DNA of 64,000 bases from Kalaharituber pfeilii (lineage: Eukaryota > Ascomycota > Pezizomycetes > Pezizales > Pezizaceae). Shown here in pieces: positions 36,222 through 48,500 of this stretch (the first letter of the stretch is position 1; each line of letters starts with the position of its first letter). The stretch lies in assembly GCA_015179045.1 (NCBI GenBank), contig WHUZ01000014.1:496001-560000 (forward strand), read 5' to 3'. Below the pieces are notes generated by a model. That model was not told the DNA's origin. It worked only from the letters and a program-made list of their open reading frames with translations, and searched no databases. The position numbers were made by a program, and so were the translations under genes.

Positions 36222-38371
36222 AATTTCTTATGTCGTTTGATAGTGGATATTATTCGTGGACATGGAATTGGTAGATTTTGGAAAATGGTAGGAAGGAATT
36301 CGTTAGGTGCTGAGGAATTAGGAAAGGGCTGGAAGACTACTGGGAGGACTCAAGGAGTATTAAGGGTGGAACAACATCATTCTGCATCAACAAACTACAA
36401 TTTTCCTCCCACATCAGAACAAAACCCAGAAAACCAACAGAAACCGACGTACAGCTTTTATTTTTTATTTGGCAAGTCCGCTTACTCTATTGCTATTCAT
36501 TTTCTTTTACATGTTTCGGCGATTTTTTTGACTTCCCTTTGTTCCCATTCATATCCTTTCGTTGACGACGTCATGAAGACATGAGATATATGACAGGTTA
36601 CCTTGAGCCCTTAAAAAGTTGCTCTATTGCACATCACTACTTTCCCTTTCTTACATTCATTGATTAACCATGGCGTGGTCAGAGGTGCTGGAAAGAGGAT
36701 TATATTGGGAGTTTGCAAGTTGCTAACAGGCTTTCTTCGTTCGATTTATTCTGTGGGATATTTTTTTGCTTTTCCTTCGGAGGCTATCTAACTGCATTGC
36801 ATTCAAAGTTGGTTGTTTGGGTTGTTTTTGGGAACGAGGGATCTGAATTCGACGCAGTGGTTGATGGGGGCGTTCTGGTGGGAAATTCGTTGCCTCGCTT
36901 ACTCTGTCTGCTTGTCTGAGGTAGCAGCATATAGGGCGGATGAGGATTTGCGGGTCTCTTCAGGGTTTCTTTTATTATTTATTTTATTATTTATTTATTT
37001 TATTTTTATTTTTCATTTTTACTTTTTTTCGTATTTGCTGTTTGTTTCCTGATTTTCCATTTCATGTTCATTTATATATTTTACCATTGGCCCTGAGTTT
37101 ATATCCAAATTGGAGATTTTGATTATCCTAAGAAATTTTTTTCAACTATTTTTATTTTCATTTCGCTGCTAAGTCATCCTTTGTTGCTGTTTTTCTCAAT
37201 TACAAGAAGGGTCATCAATGGGAAAATGGGTTTTCTTTTTAATTATCACCGGGTGAATATCGTTACTCGTTATTTATGGGGCATTTTATTCCTTTCATAT
37301 CTTTATTTCTGTCTCCAACGTTTGTCTTTTCTTATTCAATCCGCGGGCATCATGTTTCTATAAGAGAAGTTACTACCCAAGTTGTGCTCTTCTGGCCGTA
37401 TTATCAACTATTAGTCTGGCTCATCTGTTTTATTACTCATGTGGCTTCATTACAAGGCAGGCAAATCACTTCTCACCTGCCTAGGAGTTCCTCCATGGCA
37501 ACCTATCATTTCTCTCCCCTAATCCGCCACCAATGGCCCCGCCTCCAGAATTACCTCTTATCGACTATTGGCACGTGGCAAAAGAGGAAGGCTGAACGTC
37601 CAATCCTCACCCTCAAACTACCGCACTATTGACATCACATTCCTGTCCAATGACACGAACCGTCATCCTTGGCCTGCGTGGAGGGGGGATGCGAGGGCTG
37701 GTTGGCTCAATGTGTCGACTCAGCTTGATGGATCATCGATCACTCAGCTCTTTTTTTTATCTCAGTGTGTGTGTATGTATGTGAGTGCGTGCGTGTCTGT
37801 TCCTGTTTTCTTTATCGTGTTGCCTGATTATTACCTGTTTTTTTGTTTCCCTTTCTCCCAGTTCCCCTCCCACATGGAAGGCTTATGATTACGAATATAG
37901 ACTTTATCATTTGTTTTCTTCTCTTTCGGTCTCTGAGCTTTTTACGAATTTCATACTGAATTTTCATTTTCTTTTCGTTTTCAAATTTTAGTTCTGTTTT
38001 GGTTTCGATGTCACACAGAAGCTACAAGGCTATGGGAAGAATGGGTCATGGGTAGATGAAAAGACACGAGTACATACTAAGTAGGCTGTTGGTTGGAGGA
38101 TTGGAAATGGGAAGGCTAACGGAAGATTATTTCGGGCTTGGTCTGGTTATTTTTTTATTATATTTGACTCTATTATTTTTTGCAGTTTCATTTTGCCTTC
38201 CACTTTAGATTTTCCCTTCCTTTTCATTTCTTCAGCTCACACCTTCTTGCTTCTCCCTCGCCTCCCTTCACCGCCTCCCTTCCAGTACCAGCAACCCCCT
38301 AATACACCGCTAGACATAGCCTATTCCCCACTATGACACCAAAGATCAACAAGTCCAACACACCAACTCAA

Positions 38372-38373
<2 letters not shown>

Positions 38374-38403
<30 letters not shown>
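38374..38403. repeat. Poly-T run (30 T)
   Basis: An uninterrupted T run in a CT-rich noncoding stretch about 2.2 kb beyond the hapB stop codon. No associated element is recognisable. Confidence 0.9.
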
Positions 38404-39690
38404 GTGCGTGTACGTCTTTCCATGCCCCTCCATTCCTTCTCCCCGTCTCCTTCCTCTCTCCAACTCTCCTCACATCTTTAGCTTGCAAACTCCTTCCATA
38501 GCCACATCTTTAGCCAAACTAAGCTTACCAAATATAACCTTTCAGAATATTTGAAATATATCCTTATCCCTTATCTTTCTACCTTGGCACTTCATGTTGC
38601 TTTTATTTTATTTCTATTTAATTTTATTTTTGTCGGTGACCTTTTCCGCGAGAAAAGATTCTTGGCACTTTACTTTTTTGGAAAAAATGTCATGTAAGGG
38701 CTTTCAGGGTAATTATGCGCATATATCCGTTCGGATATATGGGAGCGGGACTGGAAAGTACGGAGAAGCATATGTACTAGTAGGAACAGGATAGTAGGCT
38801 ACTACGTTAGTTATACTTTTTCCCTTTTAATCATAGAATCCCCTTTTTCAGGTGCGTGTTATTGGAACGTGAATTAATGCTTCTATTCAGCCACCATCTT
38901 CTAAATGCCAAAACTCTGCCCAAACTACAGGAACCTAAAGTGCCGTAGTGGAAGGTCCGCTCAGTAGCTAGGCCCATTTTGTATTAATGGATACCTAGGA
39001 TGACTTTGGAGTTAGCTTCGTCAAAGAATCATTATATTTACGACGCATAAGAGCGTTCAGATGCCATCGTGGAATTCAGGGGTTTTCGCTGTTGCTTAGC
39101 AAGTAGCAGCGCCAGTGTAGAACCCCTGCTACTTGAGTCTGGGCCTGAGAAAGTATCATGTTGTGGCGCACATTGGGGAACTCAAAGTTCGATGTAGCGG
39201 AGATGGTGCATATCCATCTATTTTCTCATATGTAGCGTATATACAAGCTTGATGTCAGGTATTATAAGTACTTGTAATTAGTATTGAATATCCGATTCTT
39301 TACATTCCTGTTGGCGGAACAAGTGAATGTGGAATAGTTAAACTACTTCATGGTATTTGTGCAGTACACCCTTCCGTTTCTGGCATATCCAGAAAAGCCA
39401 TGTGGCATAGAACTAGAATAGTAATCTACTTTTTAGAACTACGATTCGTACAATAGACAGCCCTTCCGGGCAGGATAGACCTCCAGGCTGCGAACAACGA
39501 ACAAAACCACTCAATCCAAAAACAAATATGTACATGTACATCTGCACCTACAGGGTTACCTCCTATTCCAGTGCCCTTTATAGTACTTATAAATGCATCC
39601 AACGATGTGCTTATTATTTTTTTTCCCTCATTGCACTTTTGCGGGGAAAACGGGAGAAGAGAGGGTAACCCCCACGATAAGCAAATTGAG

Positions 39691-39776
39691 CTACTTGCTA
39701 GTAAAATATGTATTCGGACATAGCGCATAATGTGCATTAGTACCCCTGCCCGAATACATATTTTACTGGCTAGTAG
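39691..39776. mobile_element. MITE-like inverted-repeat element, copy A
   Basis: An 86-base element with ends that are inverted repeats. The left end reads CTACTTGCTAGTAAAATATG and continues to CGGAC, and the right end read backwards matches it over 29 bases with three differences. The core between the arms is about 28 bases and codes for nothing. The outermost conserved bases are TA on both sides, as expected for an element that targets TA (Tc1/mariner type). The same sequence occurs inverted at 43827-43910. The classification as a MITE is inference from this structure and the second copy. Confidence 0.7.
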
Positions 39777-42700
39777 TTCAGAGATGCTTGTCGAGGTTCG
39801 TGCACAGGTAACATATGAGAGGTTTTCTTAGTCTACAAAGCTGCACATGTACGATGAAAATTTTGATTGAAAAATTTAAAAGTCTTCGAGGGAAATGTGG
39901 ATTTGGAGGGGAGAATAGATAGATGCTGTGGGGGAATAAAATTGTGCCTTACCCTGAATCTGAGCTAAGATTGTGTCATAACATATTGTGCGACATTGCT
40001 TCCTACCAGAGATTTGTGGGCTCGTTACGAGCGTTTGGTGATGCGGCTCCGTTGTTCGTGTTGTGCTTTATAGAAGGGCCAATTTGGCGATGCTTTTGAT
40101 ACTCTCCAATGTGCAGGGCCCTGGACCAGGCCCCTTACACGGCCAGTTAAAGTCTCATCACCTAATGCTGGTAAAAAAAAAAAAATGTAGATTACAGAAT
40201 CCCTACCTTTACAACGTGCCTTTATGGAAATGCGCGACTTCTTGCAGGCTGCCATGCCCGCTGTTCCCTCTTGCAGCACGTGGGAGTCACCAAAATCAGC
40301 TATTATAACATCGATCTCCCGTCTTTCCTGCTTTCGTTCAATGACTGAAGTTGTTCCTGGCCAATTGCAATGCTCTAATCCTGATACGCGAGGACCTGAT
40401 TAAGAGCCAAACTGAACTCTCCCAAGGTGTGCTTGCTTACCCCGGACCTGCATGGGAGGCTTGCGCCATGCCCGCTGCACATATTCTCACGATACTGGAG
40501 GGCAAGTTTGAAATAGCCCTAGCGAGAGCTCTCTTCATGCTCATGCTGCCAGCCTAAATAGGACGAACAAGAGCATGACCATGGAAAAAACAATGAAAAG
40601 CATGGGGACACACAAAGACATGGACTTGGACCAACTCTCTAAAGTACGAACACATGATGAAATGGGAATAGATGCGCCTAGAAACTATTTGTTCGCTAGC
40701 CGTATAAGGTATTAAAGGAAAGCTGGGCAATGATCGCCCGCATGTGAGGTATGCATATGAAATAGATTGGTGTATGTTCCTTCTTTTCCAGCTCTTCAAC
40801 TTCGCGTTCTAGCTTTCCACGCCGGAGGTTTCTCCGATGGAGTACTGTTTAACCTGCGCCTTGCCGCGCTTCATCAGAAAACAGGGATCTCGAAAATATG
40901 GGAATATGGGAAATTTCAGAGTAGCAGTCTTCTCAGAACAATAATCCTGTCTGGCATGGATTGAGCAAGATATTTGCTCATTCGTGTATCCCAACTAGAG
41001 GTTATCTATTGGCCAATTCTAAATAAGCCAAGTCGTCAGTAGATCGTCCACCAGTGATTCACAAGATTATCTCGATTTGCAGTCCAAGGATCTGTGACCG
41101 CTTGGTTTGGGGTAGTTGGGGTAGTGAAATGAAATATGGGGTGTACGCGATCGCACTGCCGATCGTTGTTCTCGTGCCCAAAGGATCATCATCAGGTTAA
41201 CGGCAACTAAGGCCTTCGAGAAAGCGTTGATCAACGATATTTGTGACATGATGTCAAATAGGAGGGATTCAGGCAAAGTTGTCGTCAGCAATAACAAAAT
41301 GCGTGGAAGAAAGCGGCCGGTATTAGCCTGTCGGACAAGACTCGAGAATACAAGCATTCATTGTAAAGTTCGCAAGGGTTTCTCCTATAGATAGTTTTAG
41401 GGTGTGGATGTTTAGCACAAGAACAGTGTTAGTTTGGTTGCAGAACAGTGTGGAGGCGGTGTGGGTAGGTTTGTGGGCACTCCGAATGCCCGAAATGGAG
41501 TACAACGGTTTGTCAAGGGCCGGGCCACACCTCTCCACCTGGCCGCTCTGTCAGAACGTATTCGCGCAAGATAGGGCCACCTTGGTACTAAGCACGAGAA
41601 ACGTGGAGCGATGCAGGGCGACCGATCAGTGCACTCTCTATTCAGAGAGTACTGAAACGGCCGAGTAGTGTATGCATACTTTGCGCATTATGGAATGGCA
41701 ACATTATGCAGCCCGCGCAAGTTATATTGTCGGTAGCTCAGCGTACCTTCTACTATTCTACGCCTATGAAGCATAGCTGAGGTGAAAATTTTGCTTAACG
41801 CGCAGTCAGGGCCCCTCAGGTTGAAATGAGAAGGCCTCTTATTTTTATGAAATTTTCTTGCTATTATTTGGCCTGGTTATCAACTATGTTGGCGCATGCA
41901 AAAAAATTAAAAGCTGGTGCATCCTTGACTGAGCATCAATAACCGTTCTCCCAGCGTCAATGCCTACTAGCAGCCCGTGTGCAGTGCCATCCCAGAAAAC
42001 GCATAGTATGCATGCATTACTCAGCCTTCCAATACCTCCTGAACCAACTGAGTAGGTATCATAAGTACTCAACTCATATAGAATGCCTAGTCTGGCTGAT
42101 GTGCGGTAGCGGCAGTTGTGATAAAATGCAAGTGCGCAAATATCTACATGCAACATGGCTTATCCACCAAGGCAACATCTCGATTGGCAATGCGTAGCAC
42201 TGCATTCAAATTGCTGCAGTCGGCGCAGTGGCTGCGATGGCCAGTGAGCAGCGATATTTTTTCTGTCCTGACCAGCTAACGCAAGCGAGACAGTCTATAG
42301 ATTATCGCTTGCTTGACGTTCTGCCATGCCAAAACGCATGTGTCACTAGTGCAGAAGGGTGTTCTTTCATGAAGTGCAATTACTTACTCATGACCCATTA
42401 AGCTAAGCGTGTAACACAACAGCTGGGAGTGGCCCACACAACCAATCTCGAAAGCGGTAATCAGGTTCGAGGTTGCCACTTACGCGACAGCAATCAGTAA
42501 TATAATATAAACTTGGCCAGTTCATTCAAAGTGAGACTTCAACAGTTCAAACCACCTGACTGCTTGCAACATTCGATTAATTTAGCCGCAACCGTAAAGC
42601 ACCTCTATTAACATATATCCCCGTCCCTAGAACGGCGCATTCCCCTGTTCTCGTCCCATGGCTTTAACCGCCTGCAAGATATTGTCACACATTCCTTGGC

Positions 42701-43826
42701 TGACACCCGTCATCTCTTCATACGGTTTGGCTCAAATTTGACAAGCTTATCGTTTACAATACTGTACGATCCGCTCCAGAGACCCAGGGAGCATAGCATA
42801 GCAAGAATACACAATTCATTCTTCCTTTGATGCATAGACCGGATATAAACGCTGCCACGATCTCGCCTCATCAGCAAACCCTAAACGTAACATGGTAAAA
42901 AATTGTTGAAGCTCATAGTGACACTGAATCGAAAGAAAACATTAACAGTACTTCCAGTATACTTACCCTGTAAGGTACCTTGTTTAAAATGATCTATCAG
43001 AGCGCAGTTTCAGTCTGGAAACATGTGTCTTATCAGAGCCGAAGTTGGGAGCCGGGAGCGAAGTGGGCAGACTGCAGAGTCTGGTTGCACCTTACCAGGT
43101 AGTCTCGAGCCAGATGTTATGTCGTACCTCTCAAGGGGGCAGCGCAACCAGATTGGCCAGCTGGGGTTGCTCGGACTGCGAGCAGGGCATACTTCTGCAC
43201 TCAGCACCTGTTTAATAGGGCAGATACAAAGGGGAGAGCAGATGTCTGAATGAGCTCTATGAAGTTGCATAACACTTCGCTCAAACGTACTTAACTCTCT
43301 TACTTCCGGTCCTAAAGTTTACATCCGGGGGAGTCTGGTGGCACGACCTCTCCTAGGGAACATCCAGGGCTTTCAGGCCTACCATCTACAGTTAGGTTTA
43401 TGAACTGAGTAAGTAGTAGTAATTGGCACACTTTTTGGGAGTATCTCACTGACTTTCGGGATGAGGCCTGTTGTCTGTTTTGTGAGAATCTTGAAGATAT
43501 CTACAGTACTTGAAGAAGCTATTGCGCATTGGCTGAAATACATGGCACTTCTCAAGTAGTTGGTTCCAATCTCATGTCATGATAGTTCCGACCACACTGC
43601 GTTCAGTAAAGCATGCAAGTATAATCTTATTTGAACCAGCGCGAGTAGCTGTACAACAGCTCAAATAAACCCAGCACGACATCATACATCTCAAAGGATC
43701 AAAAAAAAGTGATAGCTAGACATTTCTTGCGCATGCCAAGGGCTTAAGGGTAGGTTGGGGCAACCTGTTTAACGTACCTTAACCTACGTACGGATCTCTA
43801 CGTGCTCACATATTTCCTTTTGCGAG

Positions 43827-43910
43827 TACTAGCCAGTAAAATATGTATTCGGACAGGGGTAGTAATGCACAACATACGCTATGTCCGAATACATATTTTA
43901 CTAGCTAGTA
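43827..43910. mobile_element. MITE-like inverted-repeat element, copy B (opposite orientation to copy A)
   Basis: An 84-base element whose arms are inverted repeats of 29 bases with one difference; the left arm starts TACTAGCCAGTAAAATATGT. Reverse-complemented, it aligns with copy A without gaps over 84 bases, with six differences by hand count, and the match includes the noncoding core. The flanking sequences of the two copies are unrelated, so this is a dispersed repeat and not a segmental duplication. The ends carry TA. The arms could also form a stable hairpin if transcribed. Confidence 0.72.
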
Positions 43911-44021
43911 TTTTACATGTATCGGTAGTGGGGGCGAGCTGGTGTACAACCTCCCGCCGATTTCCGCGGGGCGATATCTGAGCTTTGGCGGGGTTTATTT
44001 TGTGCGAGTGTGTGAGTGTGT

Positions 44022-44064
44022 GGTGTGTGTGTGTGTGTGTGTGTTGGGGGGGGGGGGGGGGGGG
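44022..44064. repeat. (GT)n followed by a G19 run
   Basis: About eleven GT units run, through a single extra T, into 19 G. It marks the left edge of the GC-rich block upstream of rim15, about 1.45 kb before its start codon. Confidence 0.9.
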
Positions 44065-44389
44065 TGCTTTGCACTGCATTGTCGGTCGGCTTCCTCAAGT
44101 CATTGCCAATGCGTCCAGCAGCGACCTATGATAGCACACCGTCAAGGGGCCAATGGGGGCGCCAGGATGCCACTGGACACGCCCAGCCCAGTCCAGGCTG
44201 GGGCGTGCCTTCACTCCCCGCCAGTGGGGCGAGCTGTGGCCGCTGCCACCGGAGCCATGGCAATTGCGGTGGGCGCAAGTGCAGCTCTGCTGCTGAGCGC
44301 CGGGTGTGTGTAGTGAGCCCGAGTGCGAGTGCGAGTGCGAGCGGCGGAGCGCAAGCGTGTGGGATCGGCGCCAGAGAAAGCGCTGCGTC

Positions 44390-44420
44390 GCAGCCCACGC
44401 AGCCCACGCAGCCCACGCAG
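44390..44420. repeat. 9-bp tandem repeat, about 3.4 copies
   Basis: The unit GCAGCCCAC occurs three times plus a partial copy, followed by CAG/CAC-rich sequence and then, at 44550-44587, a related kind of short repeat (ATTCAGC and ACATTC units). Both lie in the probable leader or promoter of rim15. Confidence 0.85.
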
Positions 44421-45502
44421 CACCAGAAGTCCCAGAAGCACCAGCAGCACCGGCAGCACAAGCAGCGCCAGCAGCGGCCCACCGAGCAGATGCACCGCAC
44501 AACGACGGGCTGGAGCACGAGCTGCTATGGAGCCGTAGGCCACGCTCCAATTCAGCATTCAGCATTCAGCATTCACATTCACATTCGGGGCCCCATACAT
44601 CCCAGTCCCGATTCTGCCCAAATTCCTCCTCAACCCCACGATATCCACTGCGAAAGTCCGAGTAGCGCGCCCCTCCCTGCGCACCCCTCTGCGCTGCACC
44701 CCTCCTCCGCCCCTCCCGCTCTCCCAAGCTTCGCCTCTTCTCCTCCATCACCCCCCCCGCCCCGTCACCGTCACTTAACTTGCCGTGCCCCCCCCCCTCC
44801 CAATCCCAATTCGTCTCTGCAACACCACCGAGCCCCGGCCTCCTGGCCTGCGTCCGGTCCCCACGACTTTATCCTTGTGAGTCTTGGTGCTACTGGCATT
44901 GAAGCTCCTGCTGTGCCCACCACTCCCGAGCCCACTCCCGCAGACAAACTGTGAATAGCCTGAACAAGGGCTGTCCTGCAAAGGACTAGTCGGCAGGTCA
45001 TCAACTCATCGTTGAGCTACTTCTGTTGCCAGCCGCTGCGGGCAAAATTCACAGGCACATTCGCTCTGCAGTGGTGGGCTCGTTCAATACAATCGCACCC
45101 ATCCCACCTCTGGATTCCATTTGGGCCTCCCCCGTCCCCGACTTTTCAGTACCCAAGCTCTGTCGGAGATTCGCCCATAACACCTTCCTACAGAGCTTCC
45201 CCTGGTCTATCAAGCATCTCTCCGAAGAGTTTGTTAACAATCATATACCACAACTGTTGCATATGACAATGGCGATTTGTGAATACTTGTCCTAGCTGGA
45301 CCGCGACGAAGCTCTCACAGATATCCAATCCACTCGAGTCTATATTGAGATATTCTATTTCTCATTTAGGAAATACCTTATAGTGGTGTGGCCAGAAAAG
45401 CAAACAGAAAATATCGGGGAGCGAAATAACTACTCAGCGAGCTGAGAACAGCAGCTTGGAGCTGGGAGCAAACACTTGGTCGGCAGTCGAGCAAATTTAG
45501 CA

Positions 45503-48500
45503 ATGGAATCAATGGCAAACAACACAGGTATGAGTCGGTTTCTCGAGGTTCAAGATGAGCCAACTGTGGTCACTCAGACTGCCAACACGCTGGGGACTCC
45601 GTCTAGGCGGAATGCGAAGAGGACTCCTAGTATGGCTATACAGGCGGAGAAGGAGGACTTAAAGGAGGCAGCTCAGCAAAGCAGCACAGTTATCTTGGAT
45701 CTCAATCTCGACGGAAAAGTTCGATATGTTAGTCCATCTTGGGAGGATGTCATTGGGTATGTCTTCTTCCAATCTCTTTTGTGGATTGTCAGGAAGTACT
45801 AAGAATCCTTAGAACCCCTCGTGACTCCATTCAGGATAAATCTATGGGCGAGATACTGCTTCATGACAAGGATGTATTCAAAGACGCTGTAGAGGCCATG
45901 AAGAGAGATGACTCTAGAAGCTATATGCTGCGCTTTGCGGTGAGGAGCGGGCCATTGTCGAAGCTACCCAAAGACCCCATTGACACTCCTATGAGCCCCG
46001 AGGAAAATGGATCACAGACCGATATTCATGAGAAACTATTAACCCTTGAAGCGCAAGGAATATTGATTAATGATAGAGCGACTGGAGAGCCCAGCCATGT
46101 AAGTATGGAGTAACTTTTGGGCAATAATTCTTTGCTGACAAAAGATTAGACTATGTGGGTGCTACGGCCATTTGTTGAACGTAGTGCTGTTACTATTGAC
46201 TTACCACCTTTACTGGTTGAGTCTCTAGGAGTTGGAGCAACAATGCTTGCAAAGTACTTGACTACTCTCGCTGAGGAAGGAGCAGCAGATCCTGAACATC
46301 ACCCTCCTCCACAACCTGTATTATGTCGTATATGCGAGCTTGCAACTCCCCCTTGGTGGTTCGAAAAGCACTCTGAGCTATGCCTATTGGAGCATCAAGC
46401 GGAAAGTGATGTTCAGTTGGCACAAGATAACTTGAGTGTTCACCGACAGGCGATTGTCAAGGTCCTTGATGCAATGGAAAAACAACAGAATGCTCGCATT
46501 GTACCAGGAGACCCAAGCAGTATCAATGGCACCGCAGTTGAATATCGTGGATACCCTATTGGCCCACTTTCATCGACATCCTCTGGGAACGCTTCGCCGA
46601 GTGTGACACCATCCCGTTCAAGAGACTCCTCCGCATCTGGAATTCGGCCTCGTTCCTTTATCCAGCGGAGGCCCTTGGTCCGGATTGTGGAGTTACTACT
46701 TGACTTGTGCGACACTGCCTCGGAAATAAGCATGCCAGCTATTAAAGAAACACAAGGTGACGCAGAGTTTCGGACACAGTCGCCACAGTCCGAATCTCGA
46801 ATGCAGCAAGTCTTAGGCTGGCAATCTCCTTCAACAAATACCCTCGAGCAAGAACAGGGCCTTGCCCTTCTCTGTGCGGATACTGAGGCAGCAGCAAGGG
46901 CGAAAGTGGATGCAGTGATCAGATATCAGCGCACCCTCGAATACTGTGCGCGAATCCGAACTGAGCTCGAAGATTTGGTGGAAAGTTGCATTGAAGAGGC
47001 CCGGCTAAAAGCAGAGGAGAATGCTGTTGATGAAATAGCTGAAGACGAAGATCCTTCTGATGAGGAGTCAGAGTTAGAGGATGAGACACAATTTTTTCCA
47101 GGTTCTTTCGCTCCATCCTTACCTACCGCCAATGCGTCTGAATTATCAGTCGGCGATAATATCAAAAGACATCCTTCCCCCGTCAACACTGGAGGTACCA
47201 ATAGCCCTCAGGAGTGTCCAACCCCCAAATCTCAGCATAGTCTCCGTAGCAGGCTAAATGGCGACCATGGAAGTATCGGAAGGAAACAAGGCCGCTATAG
47301 TCAACGTTCTAGTATGATTTTTGACACTGAAGGTGCTGACAGCGACACAAGCGTTATATCATCAACGTTTGCAGCCACATTTGGAAGTACAGAGAGTCCT
47401 GGTTCGGATCAAGAGCTGAACATTGTTCGTTCGGGTTCATTGAGAGAGAAGAGGCGGAGTATCTATCAACCTGGTTCACCGAGACGGCAGGCATCTCCTG
47501 CAAGGATGGTAACTGCCTCTTCACCGCTGAGAATTCAAAAGCCTCGGATTCATAACCTATTTGACAATACATCATCACCTCTATTATCTACAGGTGATCA
47601 TTCTCCTGCAATTGAGGGTTTCCATCACAGGCGCCAATCTTCTGCCACCTCCTCCGAAGCAATGATGATGAGACCGCCCCTCTCGCCCCGCCTATCTTCA
47701 GTAAATCCAACTCAACAGCGGGCAGTGCAGCCATCTATTAAGGATTTTGAGATCATCAAGCCTATTAGTAAAGGAGCCTTTGGGAGCGTGTACCTGTCAA
47801 AGAAAAAGTCAACTGGTGATTATTTTGCAATCAAAGTCTTGAAGAAGGCTGATATGATTGCGAAGAATCAAGTAACGAACGTTCGTGCGGAAAGGGCAAT
47901 TATGATGATTCAAGGTGAAAGTGACTTCGTCGCGAAGCTATTCTGGACCTTTCAAAGCAAAGACTACTTGTATCTGGTTATGGAATATCTTAATGGCGGT
48001 GACTGCGCGGCACTCATCAAGCAGCTTGGTGGTTTGCCAGAAGAGTGGGCTAAGAAGTATCTTGCAGAAGTTATACTAGGTTTGGAAAACCTGCATGGAC
48101 GAGGCATCGTTCATCGAGACCTAAAACCAGATAACCTCTTGATTGACCAGAAAGGACATCTAAAACTTACTGACTTTGGCCTTTCAAGAATGGGATTGTT
48201 GGGTAGGCAAAAACGTGCTCAACAGGCAACCTCAACAGAATCGACACCGGACTTATTGAAACAGGGGCCATTCGCAAAGGCGAGGTCCCTAAATTCATCA
48301 CGATCAGCATCCTTTGACTTTCCTGGTGGATCTCCTTCCCAGACTCCTCTCATTACACCAGAGCAGCATCCCCAACTGGTAACACCATCCTACTTCAATC
48401 TAACCCGCGATAGTACTCTGAATCGCGAGACTTCCCGTAGGTCATCAATTCCACGGGGTGACACCACAGGAAACGAAAGCCTTATGTCCATGCTCAGCAG

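Larger units (their letters stand above)
36222..45502. other. Gene-poor region of 9.3 kb between hapB and rim15
   Basis: No gene is supported. The first part is T-rich and probably holds the hapB 3' UTR. A T run of 30 lies at 38374-38403. From about 38800 to 43800 the sequence is AT-rich and unremarkable except for two copies of an inverted-repeat element at 39691 and 43827. From 44020 to 45400 it is GC/CT-rich with GT, G, CAGCCCACG and ATTCAGC-type repeats, and is probably promoter and leader of rim15. Confidence 0.55.

Noticed and set aside
43010..43270. Overlapping frames on both strands in a GC-richer patch
   Set aside because: Neither frame shows a domain or intron structure, and the mirrored openness reflects base composition.
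44016..44954. Plus-strand open frame of 312 codons upstream of rim15
   Set aside because: It runs through GT, G and CAGCCCACG repeats and is Ser/Pro/His/Gln low complexity. Competing frames on both strands are as long, and it is more likely leader or promoter.
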